From the NCBI RefSeq assembly GCF_003388735.1, contig NZ_QUBQ01000001.1, positions 1,302,001-1,366,000 on the forward strand: 64,000 bases of DNA, in the 5' to 3' direction. Each line of letters opens with the position of its first letter. Positions within the stretch are counted from its first letter, which is position 1. Of this stretch, positions 34,931-43,972 are shown piece after piece. Source of the DNA: Paenibacillus paeoniae (GTDB lineage Bacteria; Bacillota; Bacilli; Paenibacillales; Paenibacillaceae). The notes below the pieces were generated by a model. The model was not told the origin of the DNA. It saw nothing but the letters and a program-made list of their open reading frames with translations, and did no database searches. Position numbers and translations under genes: made by a program.

Positions 34931-37900
34931 TTGAAAAGTGTCATCAAGTTTTCATTGAATAACAAGTTTGCTCTATGGATCATGACCCTGATCATCCTGT
35001 TCTCCGGCTTATACGCCGGCATGAACATGAAGATGGAGACGATTCCGGATATTACCATTCCGATCGTCAGCGTAACGACCATCTATCCAGGCGCAGCCCC
35101 GGAAGAAGTGATGGAGAAGGTCACGAAGCCGATTGAGCAAAGAACGCGCAATTTGAGCGGCGTGAACAGCGTATCCTCAACCTCCTTCGAGAATGCATCC
35201 TCCGTCGTCATTGAGTATACGTATGAGACAGATATGGAGAAGGCAGCCGATGAGATCAAGAGCATCCTGTCTGAGCTGAAGTTCCCGGAAGGTGTACAGA
35301 CGCCGGGCGTGTCCCGTATCAGCATGAATGCGTTCCCGGTTCTGTCGCTCAGTCTTTCTAATGAAAGTCTGGAGCTGGACCATCTGACCAAGCAAGTGAC
35401 AGAGAACGTTTTGCCTCGCCTGGAAGGTCTTGAAGGCATAGCGGATGTTCAGATCTCGGGTCAAAACATCATGGAAGGCGAACTATCCTTCAACGCTGAA
35501 GCTTTGGCGGCAACGGGATTGACTGAAGATGCCGTGAAGGGAATCATTCAAGCATCTGCACTCACTGTTCCGCTAGGCATATTCGAGTTTGGCGACTCCG
35601 AGAAATCGATCATGGTTGACGGCAACATTGTAAATGAAGCCGATCTCAACAATCTTGTGCTCATGCCGGGCGTGAAACTAAGCGATGTAGCTAAGCTGAC
35701 TATTTCGGGCAAAGCGGAATCCGTATCCCGTACAAATGGCAAAGACGCAATTGGCATTAACATCGTCAAAGCGGCAGACGCTAATACTGTTGATGTCGTC
35801 AATCGGGTGAAAAACATCATTACCGATCTGGAAGATGCGAATGAAGGATTAAACATTACGGTTGCGTTCGACCAAGGCGAGCCGATTGAAGCCTCCGTTC
35901 ATACGATGTTGAGCAAAGCGCTGATTGGCGCCCTCGCAGCAATCGTGATCATTCTGTTGTTCCTTCGCAATATTCGCTCGACGATTATTTCCGTCGTGTC
36001 TATCCCATTGTCGATCCTAATGGCAATGCTGGCTCTTAAGCAAATGGACATTACACTTAATATTATGACGCTAGGTGCGATTACGGTCGCAATCGGCCGC
36101 GTTATTGACGATTCCATCGTCGTTATTGAGAATATTTACCGAAGAATGTCGCTATCAACTGAGAAGTTGAAGGGCAAAGAGCTGATTCTGGAAGCGACAC
36201 GCGAAATGTTCGTGCCGATTATGGCTTCCACCGTTGTAACGGTAGCCGTATTCCTGCCGCTCGGATTCGTATCCGGCATGGTCGGAGAAGTATTTATGCC
36301 GTTCGCATTGACGGTTGTATTCGCACTGGCGGCTTCGCTAGTTGTCGCGATTACAGTTGTGCCGATGATGGCGCACATGATGTTCCGCAATGGACTAAAG
36401 GCTAATCAAGTGCATGAAGACAAACCGGGTCGTCTGGCGCTATGGTACAAAAAAGTGCTGCGCTGGACTCTGGATCATAAGTTAGTTACGTTCTCGGCAG
36501 CTATTGTGCTTCTGCTAGGCAGCGTGCTCCTGGCACCGATTGTCGGCTTCAGCTTCTTGCCTGCCGATGAACAGAAGTCGATGATTGTTACGTATAGCCC
36601 GGCTCCAGGCGAGACGCGTGAGCAAGTAGAAAAGGTTGCGCTCGAAGCCGAAAAAATCCTGATGGCGCGCGATGGCATCTCAGTAGTGCAGTATGCGGTT
36701 GGCGGACAAAATCCGATGAGCCCAGGCGCTTCAAAGTCGGGATTGTTCAACCTCTCCTATAACAAGGATTTCAAAGGTTTCACAGAAGAAAAAGAAAAAC
36801 TTATTCCGTTGCTGCGTGAGATTGACGCACAAGGCGAATGGAAAGAACAAAACTTCACAGGTGGTCTTGGCGGCTCCACCATTACAATGAATGTGTACGG
36901 TCCGGATATGAAGGCCATTCAGCCGATTGTTGACGATCTGATGGCTAAGCTGGATGAAAACGCTGATCTGAAAAAAGTCAGTTCCAGCTTGTCCGAAACG
37001 TATGAGCAATATCGCATCGTCGCTGACCGCGACAAGCTTAGCCAATACGGCCTGACGGCAGGTCATATTGCGATGGCGCTTAGTCCGGTTCGTGATCGTC
37101 CGGTTCTTACGACAATTGAGAGTGATGGGGAAGACATTAATGTCTACCTGGAAGTCGAAGAGAAGTCGTACCAGAAGCTGTCTGATCTGGAGAATGTGAT
37201 GATCATGTCTCCGCTTGGCATGGAAGTTGCCCTGAAGGATGTCGTTAAGATTGAAGAGGGCGAATCGCCGAATACGATTACCCGTCTGAACGACCGTATC
37301 TATGCATCCGTATCCGCTGATGTGTCGGCATCCAATGTAGGAGCTGTCTCCAGCGGCATTCAGAAGACGATTGACAGCATGAAGCTTCCAGGCAATATCA
37401 ATATCGACATGGGCGGCGTAACGGAGCAAATGAACGAGACGTTCTCCCAGCTAGGCATGGCTATCTTAGCTGCCATTGCGGTTGTATATCTGGTGTTGGT
37501 GCTTACGTTCGGCGGAGGTTTGACGCCGCTGTCGATTCTGTTCTCGCTTCCGTTCACCGTTATTGGCGCCATGCTGGGCTTGCTCGTAACAGGCGAGACA
37601 ATCAGCGCTACAGCGCTAATCGGGGCTTTGATGCTAATCGGTATCGTCGTCACGAACGCAATCGTACTGATCGACCGCGTCATCCACAAGGAAAACGAAG
37701 GGCTTTCGGTTCGTGAAGCGCTTCTGGAAGCCGGCGTAACACGTCTGCGTCCGATTCTGATGACTGCGATCGCTACAGTCGGCGCCTTGCTTCCGCTTGC
37801 ATTTGGTTTCGAATCTGGCGGCCTGATCTCCAAAGGTATGGCCGTTACCGTAATCGGCGGATTGACAAGCTCAACGTTGCTGACGCTCATTATCGTACCG

Positions 37901-37960
37901 ATCGTGTATGAATTCCTCAATCGGAAAAAAGCGAAAAAAGGCGTCTCAGCTGTGAAGTAA
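34931..37960 (+). CDS. RND efflux permease (HAE1/AcrB type, SwrC-like)
   Basis: 1009 residues, TTG start with a GGAG-rich leader. Twelve-helix RND architecture: helix 1 then a large porter domain, helices 2-6, a second porter domain, helices 8-12. The proton-relay Asp pair is seen in GRVIDDSIVVIENIYRR of helix 4. Gram-positive members such as SwrC export surfactants and toxic lipophiles. No membrane-fusion protein gene is adjacent, as usual for single-component Gram-positive RND pumps. Likely regulated by the two-component system upstream. Confidence 0.94.
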   Translation: MKSVIKFSLNNKFALWIMTLIILFSGLYAGMNMKMETIPDITIPIVSVTTIYPGAAPEEVMEKVTKPIEQRTRNLSGVNSVSSTSFENASSVVIEYTYETDMEKAADEIKSILSELKFPEGVQTPGVSRISMNAFPVLSLSLSNESLELDHLTKQVTENVLPRLEGLEGIADVQISGQNIMEGELSFNAEALAATGLTEDAVKGIIQASALTVPLGIFEFGDSEKSIMVDGNIVNEADLNNLVLMPGVKLSDVAKLTISGKAESVSRTNGKDAIGINIVKAADANTVDVVNRVKNIITDLEDANEGLNITVAFDQGEPIEASVHTMLSKALIGALAAIVIILLFLRNIRSTIISVVSIPLSILMAMLALKQMDITLNIMTLGAITVAIGRVIDDSIVVIENIYRRMSLSTEKLKGKELILEATREMFVPIMASTVVTVAVFLPLGFVSGMVGEVFMPFALTVVFALAASLVVAITVVPMMAHMMFRNGLKANQVHEDKPGRLALWYKKVLRWTLDHKLVTFSAAIVLLLGSVLLAPIVGFSFLPADEQKSMIVTYSPAPGETREQVEKVALEAEKILMARDGISVVQYAVGGQNPMSPGASKSGLFNLSYNKDFKGFTEEKEKLIPLLREIDAQGEWKEQNFTGGLGGSTITMNVYGPDMKAIQPIVDDLMAKLDENADLKKVSSSLSETYEQYRIVADRDKLSQYGLTAGHIAMALSPVRDRPVLTTIESDGEDINVYLEVEEKSYQKLSDLENVMIMSPLGMEVALKDVVKIEEGESPNTITRLNDRIYASVSADVSASNVGAVSSGIQKTIDSMKLPGNINIDMGGVTEQMNETFSQLGMAILAAIAVVYLVLVLTFGGGLTPLSILFSLPFTVIGAMLGLLVTGETISATALIGALMLIGIVVTNAIVLIDRVIHKENEGLSVREALLEAGVTRLRPILMTAIATVGALLPLAFGFESGGLISKGMAVTVIGGLTSSTLLTLIIVPIVYEFLNRKKAKKGVSAVK

Positions 37961-37982
37961 GCCTAATATAAACCGTTTGAAC

Positions 37983-38025
37983 ATTGCCGCCCAGTGGATG
38001 ATCGTCCACTGGGCGGCAATTTTGA
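37983..38025 (+). terminator. intrinsic terminator after the RND gene
   Basis: Perfect 16-bp stem ATTGCCGCCCAGTGGA / TCCACTGGGCGGCAAT, 6-base loop, then TTTTGAT. Confidence 0.85.
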
Positions 38026-38096
38026 TATAATGACAATAGTATAAGCGGAATTGAATCGAGCATCTCATTAAGGATAGACAGGGAGAGTGCAACAGG

Positions 38097-38969
38097 ATGA
38101 GTCCTCAGTTGACGAAAGTAGGTTTTATCGGGACAGGTGTTATGGGTGCCAGCATGGCGAGCCATGTGCAGCAAGGCGGCTACGAAGTACATATTTATAC
38201 GCGTACGAAGGAGAAAGCCCTTCCTCTTATCGAGCAAGGCTTGATCTGGCAGGACACGCCGGGGGATATGGCACGGATTTGCGATGTGATCATTACGATG
38301 GTCGGTTATCCATCTGATGTGGAGGAGCTGTATCTGGGGCCTTCCGGCCTAATTGATTCCGCTCGGAGCGGGACCACTTTCATCGATATGACGACTTCCA
38401 GCCCGGCTCTAGCGAAACGGATCTATGATGCAGCTATAGCACGAGGCATGCATGCGCTGGATGCGCCCGTATCGGGCGGAGATATCGGTGCGCGCAATGC
38501 GGCGCTGACCATAATGGCTGGCGGTGACCGCGAAGCCTATGAAACGGTGCTGCCGATCCTGTCGCGAATGGGCAAGCAGATGCTGCTGCAAGGCGCAGCC
38601 GGTGCCGGTCAGCATACCAAGATGGCGAATCAGATTGCGATTGCCTCTACGATGATCGGGGTATGCGAAGCGCTAATCTATGCGAAAAATGCCGGTCTTG
38701 ATCCTGAACTTGTACTCCAGAGCATTAGCGCCGGAAGTGCGGGCAGCTGGTCGCTCAGCAATCTGGCGCCGCGTATTATTGCCGGCAACTTTGAACCGGG
38801 CTTCTACGTGAAGCATTTTATAAAGGATATGGGGATAGCACTTGACGCTGCTGCGGAGATGAAATTGGAGCTGCCCGGCTTGGCGCTGGCTCGCGAGCTG
38901 TATCAGCGTATTGCAGACGCGGGTCTGGGAGATAAAGGGACCCATGCGCTCTACAAGGCATGGGACTAA
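38097..38969 (+). CDS. 3-hydroxyisobutyrate dehydrogenase-family oxidoreductase
   Basis: 290 residues. Beta-hydroxyacid dehydrogenase family: Rossmann GFIGTGVMGASMA at the start, substrate-binding DAPVSGGDIGAR, catalytic Lys in GQHTKMANQ. Could act on 3-hydroxyisobutyrate, tartronate semialdehyde or a related acid; neighbours do not decide. Single-gene unit with terminator before it. Confidence 0.9.
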   Translation: MSPQLTKVGFIGTGVMGASMASHVQQGGYEVHIYTRTKEKALPLIEQGLIWQDTPGDMARICDVIITMVGYPSDVEELYLGPSGLIDSARSGTTFIDMTTSSPALAKRIYDAAIARGMHALDAPVSGGDIGARNAALTIMAGGDREAYETVLPILSRMGKQMLLQGAAGAGQHTKMANQIAIASTMIGVCEALIYAKNAGLDPELVLQSISAGSAGSWSLSNLAPRIIAGNFEPGFYVKHFIKDMGIALDAAAEMKLELPGLALARELYQRIADAGLGDKGTHALYKAWD

Positions 38970-39106
38970 TAAGTAGGCGATTCCATGCAGCTTACGCCTG
39001 TATGACTCAGCTATGATCAAAAAACAGCTTGACTGGTTACACTATCGGAATCTCTGCCATTTTAAGCAATAACGGGAGGTGGTATACGATATTAGGCCAG
39101 GTCGTT

Positions 39107-39427
39107 GTGAAAGCGATTTTCCTGCTGCTCAGCATAGCGAGCCCGGACACTCAGGCGGCAGTTGAACCTATTGCGGTTCAAGCAGCCGCTCCCGCTTACG
39201 CCAAGTGGGGCAAGCTTGCTATGGAAGAGACGGCGAAGGTTTACCGCGATGCTTCCATTGTAGACTATAAATATGAAGGAAGATTCGGCAGCACCGAGGG
39301 AGTAGCAGAGGAGCGATTTCTGCTGTGGCTGAGACAGGGGGACCGTCAATTCGGGGTTCGTGTATCGTTAAAGATTCAGTTGGAGACCGAAAATGTGCTG
39401 ACGGTCAAGCTTACTGAGACGAACTAA
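39107..39427 (+). CDS. small exported DUF3889-type protein
   Basis: 106 residues from GTG. VKAIFLLLSIASPDTQA looks like a signal peptide. The mature part (KWGKLAMEETAKVY, DASIVDYKYEGR, EERFLLWLRQGDRQFGVRV) matches the YqzG/YhdC group (DUF3889), function unknown. The start is uncertain: the best Shine-Dalgarno (GGGAGGTGG, 39074-39082) points to an ATA codon at 39089, while the GTG at 39107 has only a weak site and a TTG at 39029 has none. Confidence 0.7.
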   Translation: MKAIFLLLSIASPDTQAAVEPIAVQAAAPAYAKWGKLAMEETAKVYRDASIVDYKYEGRFGSTEGVAEERFLLWLRQGDRQFGVRVSLKIQLETENVLTVKLTETN

Positions 39428-39494
39428 GGCAGGATTGAAAATAGATTAGACGAATACCATGGAATGAATAGAAGCGCTTTACCAATAGATACGT

Positions 39495-39533
39495 AGGCAT
39501 GCTCCTTTCTTAGCTAAAGGAGTATGCCTTTTT
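39495..39533 (+). terminator. intrinsic terminator after the DUF3889 gene
   Basis: Stem AGGCATGCTCCTTT / AAAGGAGTATGCCT (one mismatch), loop of about 7 bases, T5. Confidence 0.85.
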
Positions 39534-39663
39534 CAGTTGGTTAGGTTTCGACGAGACCTGCCACAGGTGGAATACCATATAAACTTTGGAAAACAAAGCA
39601 ACCATTCCTCTCCATTATTCGTTACAATTGATAAAGGACATAGAACAGAAATGAGGATGTTGC

Positions 39664-42072
39664 GTGAAAGGAAGATTGAAGCGGATCATAGCATGGCATA
39701 CGGCAATCGTTATCGCGTGCATGCTGTTTGCGGCCGTATCCATTCCAAAGGCTGCAGCGGCGGGAGAGCAAGCAGAAGGAATTACGATTAAGCGGACCGT
39801 AGGTTTTCAAGGTTCCTATAAGCAGAACAAGTGGTATCCCATCAGTGTAACGCTGACAAACCATACGAATAGTGATAAATCGGGCGAAGTGGTATTGTCC
39901 ACGGCTACATCAGAGGGCAATACGACTGATCATATTGTTCCCGTTGATCTGCCAATCGGGACGGCTGTTGAGGTATCGTTTGCGTTGAAGGGAACTATGC
40001 TCAGCAAGGATACAGCTCTGATTCGATTTTTCGAGGGATCTTATACGAGTGGTAAGTCTATCCCGTTAATTGGGATGGATACGCTAGAGGGACGAATGAT
40101 TAGCGGGTATACGATTGGCGTTGTCTCGCGTGATCCGGATACGCTTAACTTTATGCCTACGCTTAACGTAAAGGGTTATGAAATTACGGTGATACCGTTA
40201 ACACCGGAAGAACTGCCGGATGAATCGGTTAAGCTTGATATGCTGGATACGATCGTTATTAATGATAGGTCCACAGCAGAGTGGAACGAGGCTTCCGTGA
40301 AAGCAATCAAAGACTGGGTAATCAAAGGCGGGACGCTTGTCCTGTCAGGCGGTGCCGGCTATGCCAAAACGTCCGAGGCCTTCCGTGACATTGCGCCCGT
40401 AGAAGCGACGGGGCTCTCTGAACTGGTCAATGTGGATAGGCTGTCTGTCTTAGGGGGCGGCGCAGAACTTAAGCTGGAAAAGCCGATCACCCTATCCAGC
40501 GGTCGAGTCGTTTCGGGAACAATCGAGTTGGCCGATGGCAGCTTGCCCCTGGCGGTGAGCCGTGAGGTTGGCTTTGGCTCCGTTCTCTATGTGGCCTTTG
40601 ATCCTTCCTTGGCCCCATTATCCAATTGGGTGGGAAGCGCTACACTGTGGTCCAAGCTGTTGAAGCATTCACTGTCGAATCCATTAAGTGCGGGTGGTGC
40701 AGGCATCAGTAGAATGGGCGGATCCTTCTACAATGACTTGCAGAGCGGGTTGAAAGCGGCGATTGATCAGTTTCCTTCGATCAAACCGCCATCCTTTTCA
40801 TTGCTGCTCCTGATGTTTGGATTGTATGTCTTAATAGTGGGACCGCTGTTGTATGGGCTATTGGCAAAGACAGACCGCAGGGAATGGGCGTGGTGGCTGA
40901 TTCCTTCCGTTTCCATTATCACAGGCGTTTTGGTGCTCTTCATTGGGGCGGGAGATAAGCGAAGCACACAGGTACATACGATTGAAATTATTGAGATATC
41001 AGCTAATGGCCCAGCGGTGCTCTCGGGTGCGACAGCGATCTTTAGTCCCACAGGCGGGACAATAACGGCCGATTTCGCTGAGAAGAGGCAGCTTGGCATG
41101 TATTCGGACAATTATGGAAGTGATTCGCTGCTCTTGAACGGTAATTTTCAGTTAATTGACCGGACGGATCGTATTCAGGCCGTATGGCGCTCTGTATCCT
41201 ATTGGTCGACTCGAAAATTGTGGATGGAACGAGCGGTTGCGGACTCTGCCGTCATCGGCAGCTTGAGGGCGGAATACCGGGAGGACAATGGCTCGCTCCA
41301 GATCGTAGTCACGAATGAGACAGGAGTTGATTTGAACAACGTGTCGCTCGTGATCAATTCGCAGGTGAAGACGGGAGGAGACTTGAAAGCGGGAGAAAGC
41401 TATACGTTTAGCAATGTGAGCTATAACCTCTCTCTGATTATAGGCAGCTATTACGACTACTCCGGCATGATCTTCCCTTACAGTCCCACAAGCGACAGAG
41501 ATGAATGGCAACGGGAGCGGAGTGTGACGAGTAGTTACTTTGCCCAATTCATCAACAAAACGGAACCATTATCACCTGTCATCGTCGGATATAGTACCGA
41601 TCATGACAGCAAATATACGGTGAATGGCGGGAAAGTGAAAGCCGATAATCTGAAGATGTGGGTTCAGGAACTTCAGCCAGTTAATCAAATCGGGGGTCGT
41701 GTTATCGTTCCAGCCGGTACGATAAATCCGCTTATTTCCTCCAATACATTGCAAAGTATGCAAAGCTACGGCAATGGTGTGATCCAGGTAGGTCCAGGGG
41801 AGGCCGAGCTGGAATATGCTATTCCAAACAGTGAGCATGTCGCTTATGACAAACTGGATGTCCAATTCGCGCAAGGATTTAACACTTCGGATGTTACCTG
41901 GAGTATCTGGCATGAATCGACTGGTCAGTGGCAGCCTATTAGGTCCAACCTTGGAGCTCCTCATGATTATTTCACTAAATTTGACACAATACGAATTAAG
42001 CTTGAGGTTCTCAATCATAGCGAGGCGGTGTTCCCGTATGTAGTCCTTGAAGGAGAGGAGCTAAGTCCATGA
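39664..42072 (+). CDS. large exported membrane protein, first gene of the MoxR/VWA/ABC unit
   Basis: 802 residues, GTG start with GAGGAT 5 bases upstream. Signal peptide (about 8-33, ending AAAAG), beta-rich extracellular domain, then around residues 180-240 a stretch like a class I glutamine-amidotransferase fold (LDTIVINDRS, IKDWVIKGGTLVLSGGAGY) without a visible catalytic Cys. Two transmembrane helices near 375-420 with a short cytoplasmic turn, and a second beta-rich extracellular region to the end. I do not recognise a named family. Its stop overlaps the ABC ATPase start, so it is probably part of the same complex or pathway. Confidence 0.8.
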   Translation: MKGRLKRIIAWHTAIVIACMLFAAVSIPKAAAAGEQAEGITIKRTVGFQGSYKQNKWYPISVTLTNHTNSDKSGEVVLSTATSEGNTTDHIVPVDLPIGTAVEVSFALKGTMLSKDTALIRFFEGSYTSGKSIPLIGMDTLEGRMISGYTIGVVSRDPDTLNFMPTLNVKGYEITVIPLTPEELPDESVKLDMLDTIVINDRSTAEWNEASVKAIKDWVIKGGTLVLSGGAGYAKTSEAFRDIAPVEATGLSELVNVDRLSVLGGGAELKLEKPITLSSGRVVSGTIELADGSLPLAVSREVGFGSVLYVAFDPSLAPLSNWVGSATLWSKLLKHSLSNPLSAGGAGISRMGGSFYNDLQSGLKAAIDQFPSIKPPSFSLLLLMFGLYVLIVGPLLYGLLAKTDRREWAWWLIPSVSIITGVLVLFIGAGDKRSTQVHTIEIIEISANGPAVLSGATAIFSPTGGTITADFAEKRQLGMYSDNYGSDSLLLNGNFQLIDRTDRIQAVWRSVSYWSTRKLWMERAVADSAVIGSLRAEYREDNGSLQIVVTNETGVDLNNVSLVINSQVKTGGDLKAGESYTFSNVSYNLSLIIGSYYDYSGMIFPYSPTSDRDEWQRERSVTSSYFAQFINKTEPLSPVIVGYSTDHDSKYTVNGGKVKADNLKMWVQELQPVNQIGGRVIVPAGTINPLISSNTLQSMQSYGNGVIQVGPGEAELEYAIPNSEHVAYDKLDVQFAQGFNTSDVTWSIWHESTGQWQPIRSNLGAPHDYFTKFDTIRIKLEVLNHSEAVFPYVVLEGEELSP

Positions 42073-43031
42073 ACGAGCAAACATTACAAGAACAGCCCAT
42101 GATCGAGATTCGCGGACTGGTCAAGCAATTTGGCAGCTTCCATGCGCTTGAGGGAATCGACCTGACAATTGCAAAAGGGACGGTGTTCGGGTTTGTAGGT
42201 CCCAACGGGGCGGGCAAATCGACTACGATGGCAATCCTTGCTACACTAATGGCGCCAAGTTCGGGCTATGCCAAGGTGGACGGCTACGATGTGTCAGTGA
42301 ATCCGCACGAGGTTCGGAAAAGAATCGGATATATGCCCGATTTTTTCGGTGTGTATGATCAGTTCAAGACTACCGAGTATTTGCATTTTTACGGTGCAAG
42401 CTATGGTATTCCGAAGGCAGAGCGGGAAGTGCTAATTCCCCAATTGCTTGAGCTTGTGAATCTTAGCGATAAGAAGGACGCTTATGTCGATACGTTGTCT
42501 CGCGGGATGAAGCAAAGGCTTTGTCTCGCTCGTTGTCTGGTGCATGACCCTGAGCTGCTCATCTTGGATGAGCCGGCCTCTGGACTTGATCCGCGCGCCA
42601 GAATCGAGATGCGCGAAATATTGAAGGAATTGAAGGCAATGGGGAAGACGATTATTATATCCTCCCATATTCTTCCTGAGCTTGCGGAGATGGTGGATGA
42701 AATTGGTGTCATTGAACATGGTTCAATGGTCGCTGTAGGCAATGTAGCCGATATTCAAAACAGACTGCGAGTCAAGCGCTTTCTGCATGTTCGCCTACTG
42801 GGACGTGAGGAGGAAGCGGAGTCCTTTTTGCGTGATCAGCCTTATGTCAATCGATTGCTTCGAGATGATAAAGGCTGGCAGATCCATTTTGGCGGCCATG
42901 ACGAGGAACAAGCCATGCTGCTGGAATCACTGATGGCTGCTGGATTTCGCGTCGTATCCTTCAGTGAGGCGCAGACGAATCTGGAAGATGTGTTTCTGGA
43001 AATTACGCGGGGAGGAGGCGGAGCCGAATGA
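42069..43031 (+). CDS. ABC transporter ATP-binding protein
   Basis: 320 residues. Walker A GPNGAGKST, signature LSRGMKQR, Walker B LLILDEPASGLDP, H-loop SSHILPEL. C-terminal extension of about 85 residues ending with LEDVFLEIT, as in ABC-2 exporters of the DrrA/CcmA kind. Overlaps neighbours by 4 bases on both sides. Confidence 0.93.
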   Translation: MNEQTLQEQPMIEIRGLVKQFGSFHALEGIDLTIAKGTVFGFVGPNGAGKSTTMAILATLMAPSSGYAKVDGYDVSVNPHEVRKRIGYMPDFFGVYDQFKTTEYLHFYGASYGIPKAEREVLIPQLLELVNLSDKKDAYVDTLSRGMKQRLCLARCLVHDPELLILDEPASGLDPRARIEMREILKELKAMGKTIIISSHILPELAEMVDEIGVIEHGSMVAVGNVADIQNRLRVKRFLHVRLLGREEEAESFLRDQPYVNRLLRDDKGWQIHFGGHDEEQAMLLESLMAAGFRVVSFSEAQTNLEDVFLEITRGGGGAE

Positions 43032-43945
43032 GAAGAAATGAGACAAGAGGACGGCTTGGCAGGTTTGATCTAATCAATCCTGTGTTGGATAAGGAAATTA
43101 AGCTGCGCATGAGATCGCCCAGAACGATGTGGACCCTATTTTTCTATCTGTTGGCGATTGGGTTTCTGGCTTTCGTTGCAATCTATTTGACTCAGGAATT
43201 GTCTGGTCGAAACGGTGCTGCCTTTAATCCCGAGCAGAGCAAGATGTTGTTCTATTTCTTGACAATGGCGCAGCTTGGTTTGGTCGCGTTCATGGCACCT
43301 GGCCTAACCGCAGGTGTAATAAGCGGCGAACGTGAGAAGCAGACATTAAATCTGCTGCTGACGACACAACAAAGCTCCGCAACGATTATTATTAGCAAGC
43401 TGTTGTCATCGCTTAGCTTTATGGTTCTGATTGTGCTTAGCACCATTCCGATCTACAGCATGGTGTTCCTGTACGGAGGCATCTCACCCAAACAGTTGGT
43501 TCTCGTCTTTTTATTCTATTTGTTCATTATGCTGACACTAGGTTCTATTGGTATATTTTTCTCTACCCTGCTGAAGCGGACGATGCTATCGGTAATTTCT
43601 ACGTATGGCGTCACTCTGTTCATTTTTGCTGGGACGGCTATGCTCTATTTTGTAATGTTGAGCATTACAACGAATTACTATTATTCGCAACCTGCCGGAA
43701 GTGGCTCTACCTACAATTGGGTAGGCCATATCATCGCGATGAATCCGGTAGCGGCGCTCATGAGTATTTTAGAGCCTTCTCTATCGGATCAAGTATTTAT
43801 GGTACATAGAAACGCCGGGCCAGTCAGGGGAGAAGCTCCTATGCCGCTATGGCTGGAGTTCATGCTGGCTTACACGATAATCTCAGCAATCGCACTATGG
43901 ATTGCCGTACGCAAGCTCAGACCAGTATCAAGAAGACGACGCTAA
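43028..43945 (+). CDS. ABC-2 permease
   Basis: 305 residues. Starts with a soluble stretch (NPVLDKEIKLRMRSPR) followed by about six helices, including GLVAFMAPGLTAGVISGEREKQTLNLLLTTQQS split over helix 2 and a loop, typical for ABC-2 membrane subunits of the GldF/NosY type. Partner of the preceding ATPase. Confidence 0.9.
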   Translation: MRRNETRGRLGRFDLINPVLDKEIKLRMRSPRTMWTLFFYLLAIGFLAFVAIYLTQELSGRNGAAFNPEQSKMLFYFLTMAQLGLVAFMAPGLTAGVISGEREKQTLNLLLTTQQSSATIIISKLLSSLSFMVLIVLSTIPIYSMVFLYGGISPKQLVLVFLFYLFIMLTLGSIGIFFSTLLKRTMLSVISTYGVTLFIFAGTAMLYFVMLSITTNYYYSQPAGSGSTYNWVGHIIAMNPVAALMSILEPSLSDQVFMVHRNAGPVRGEAPMPLWLEFMLAYTIISAIALWIAVRKLRPVSRRRR

Positions 43946-43972
43946 ACCTGGCCTAAAAGGAGGGAAAGGCAG

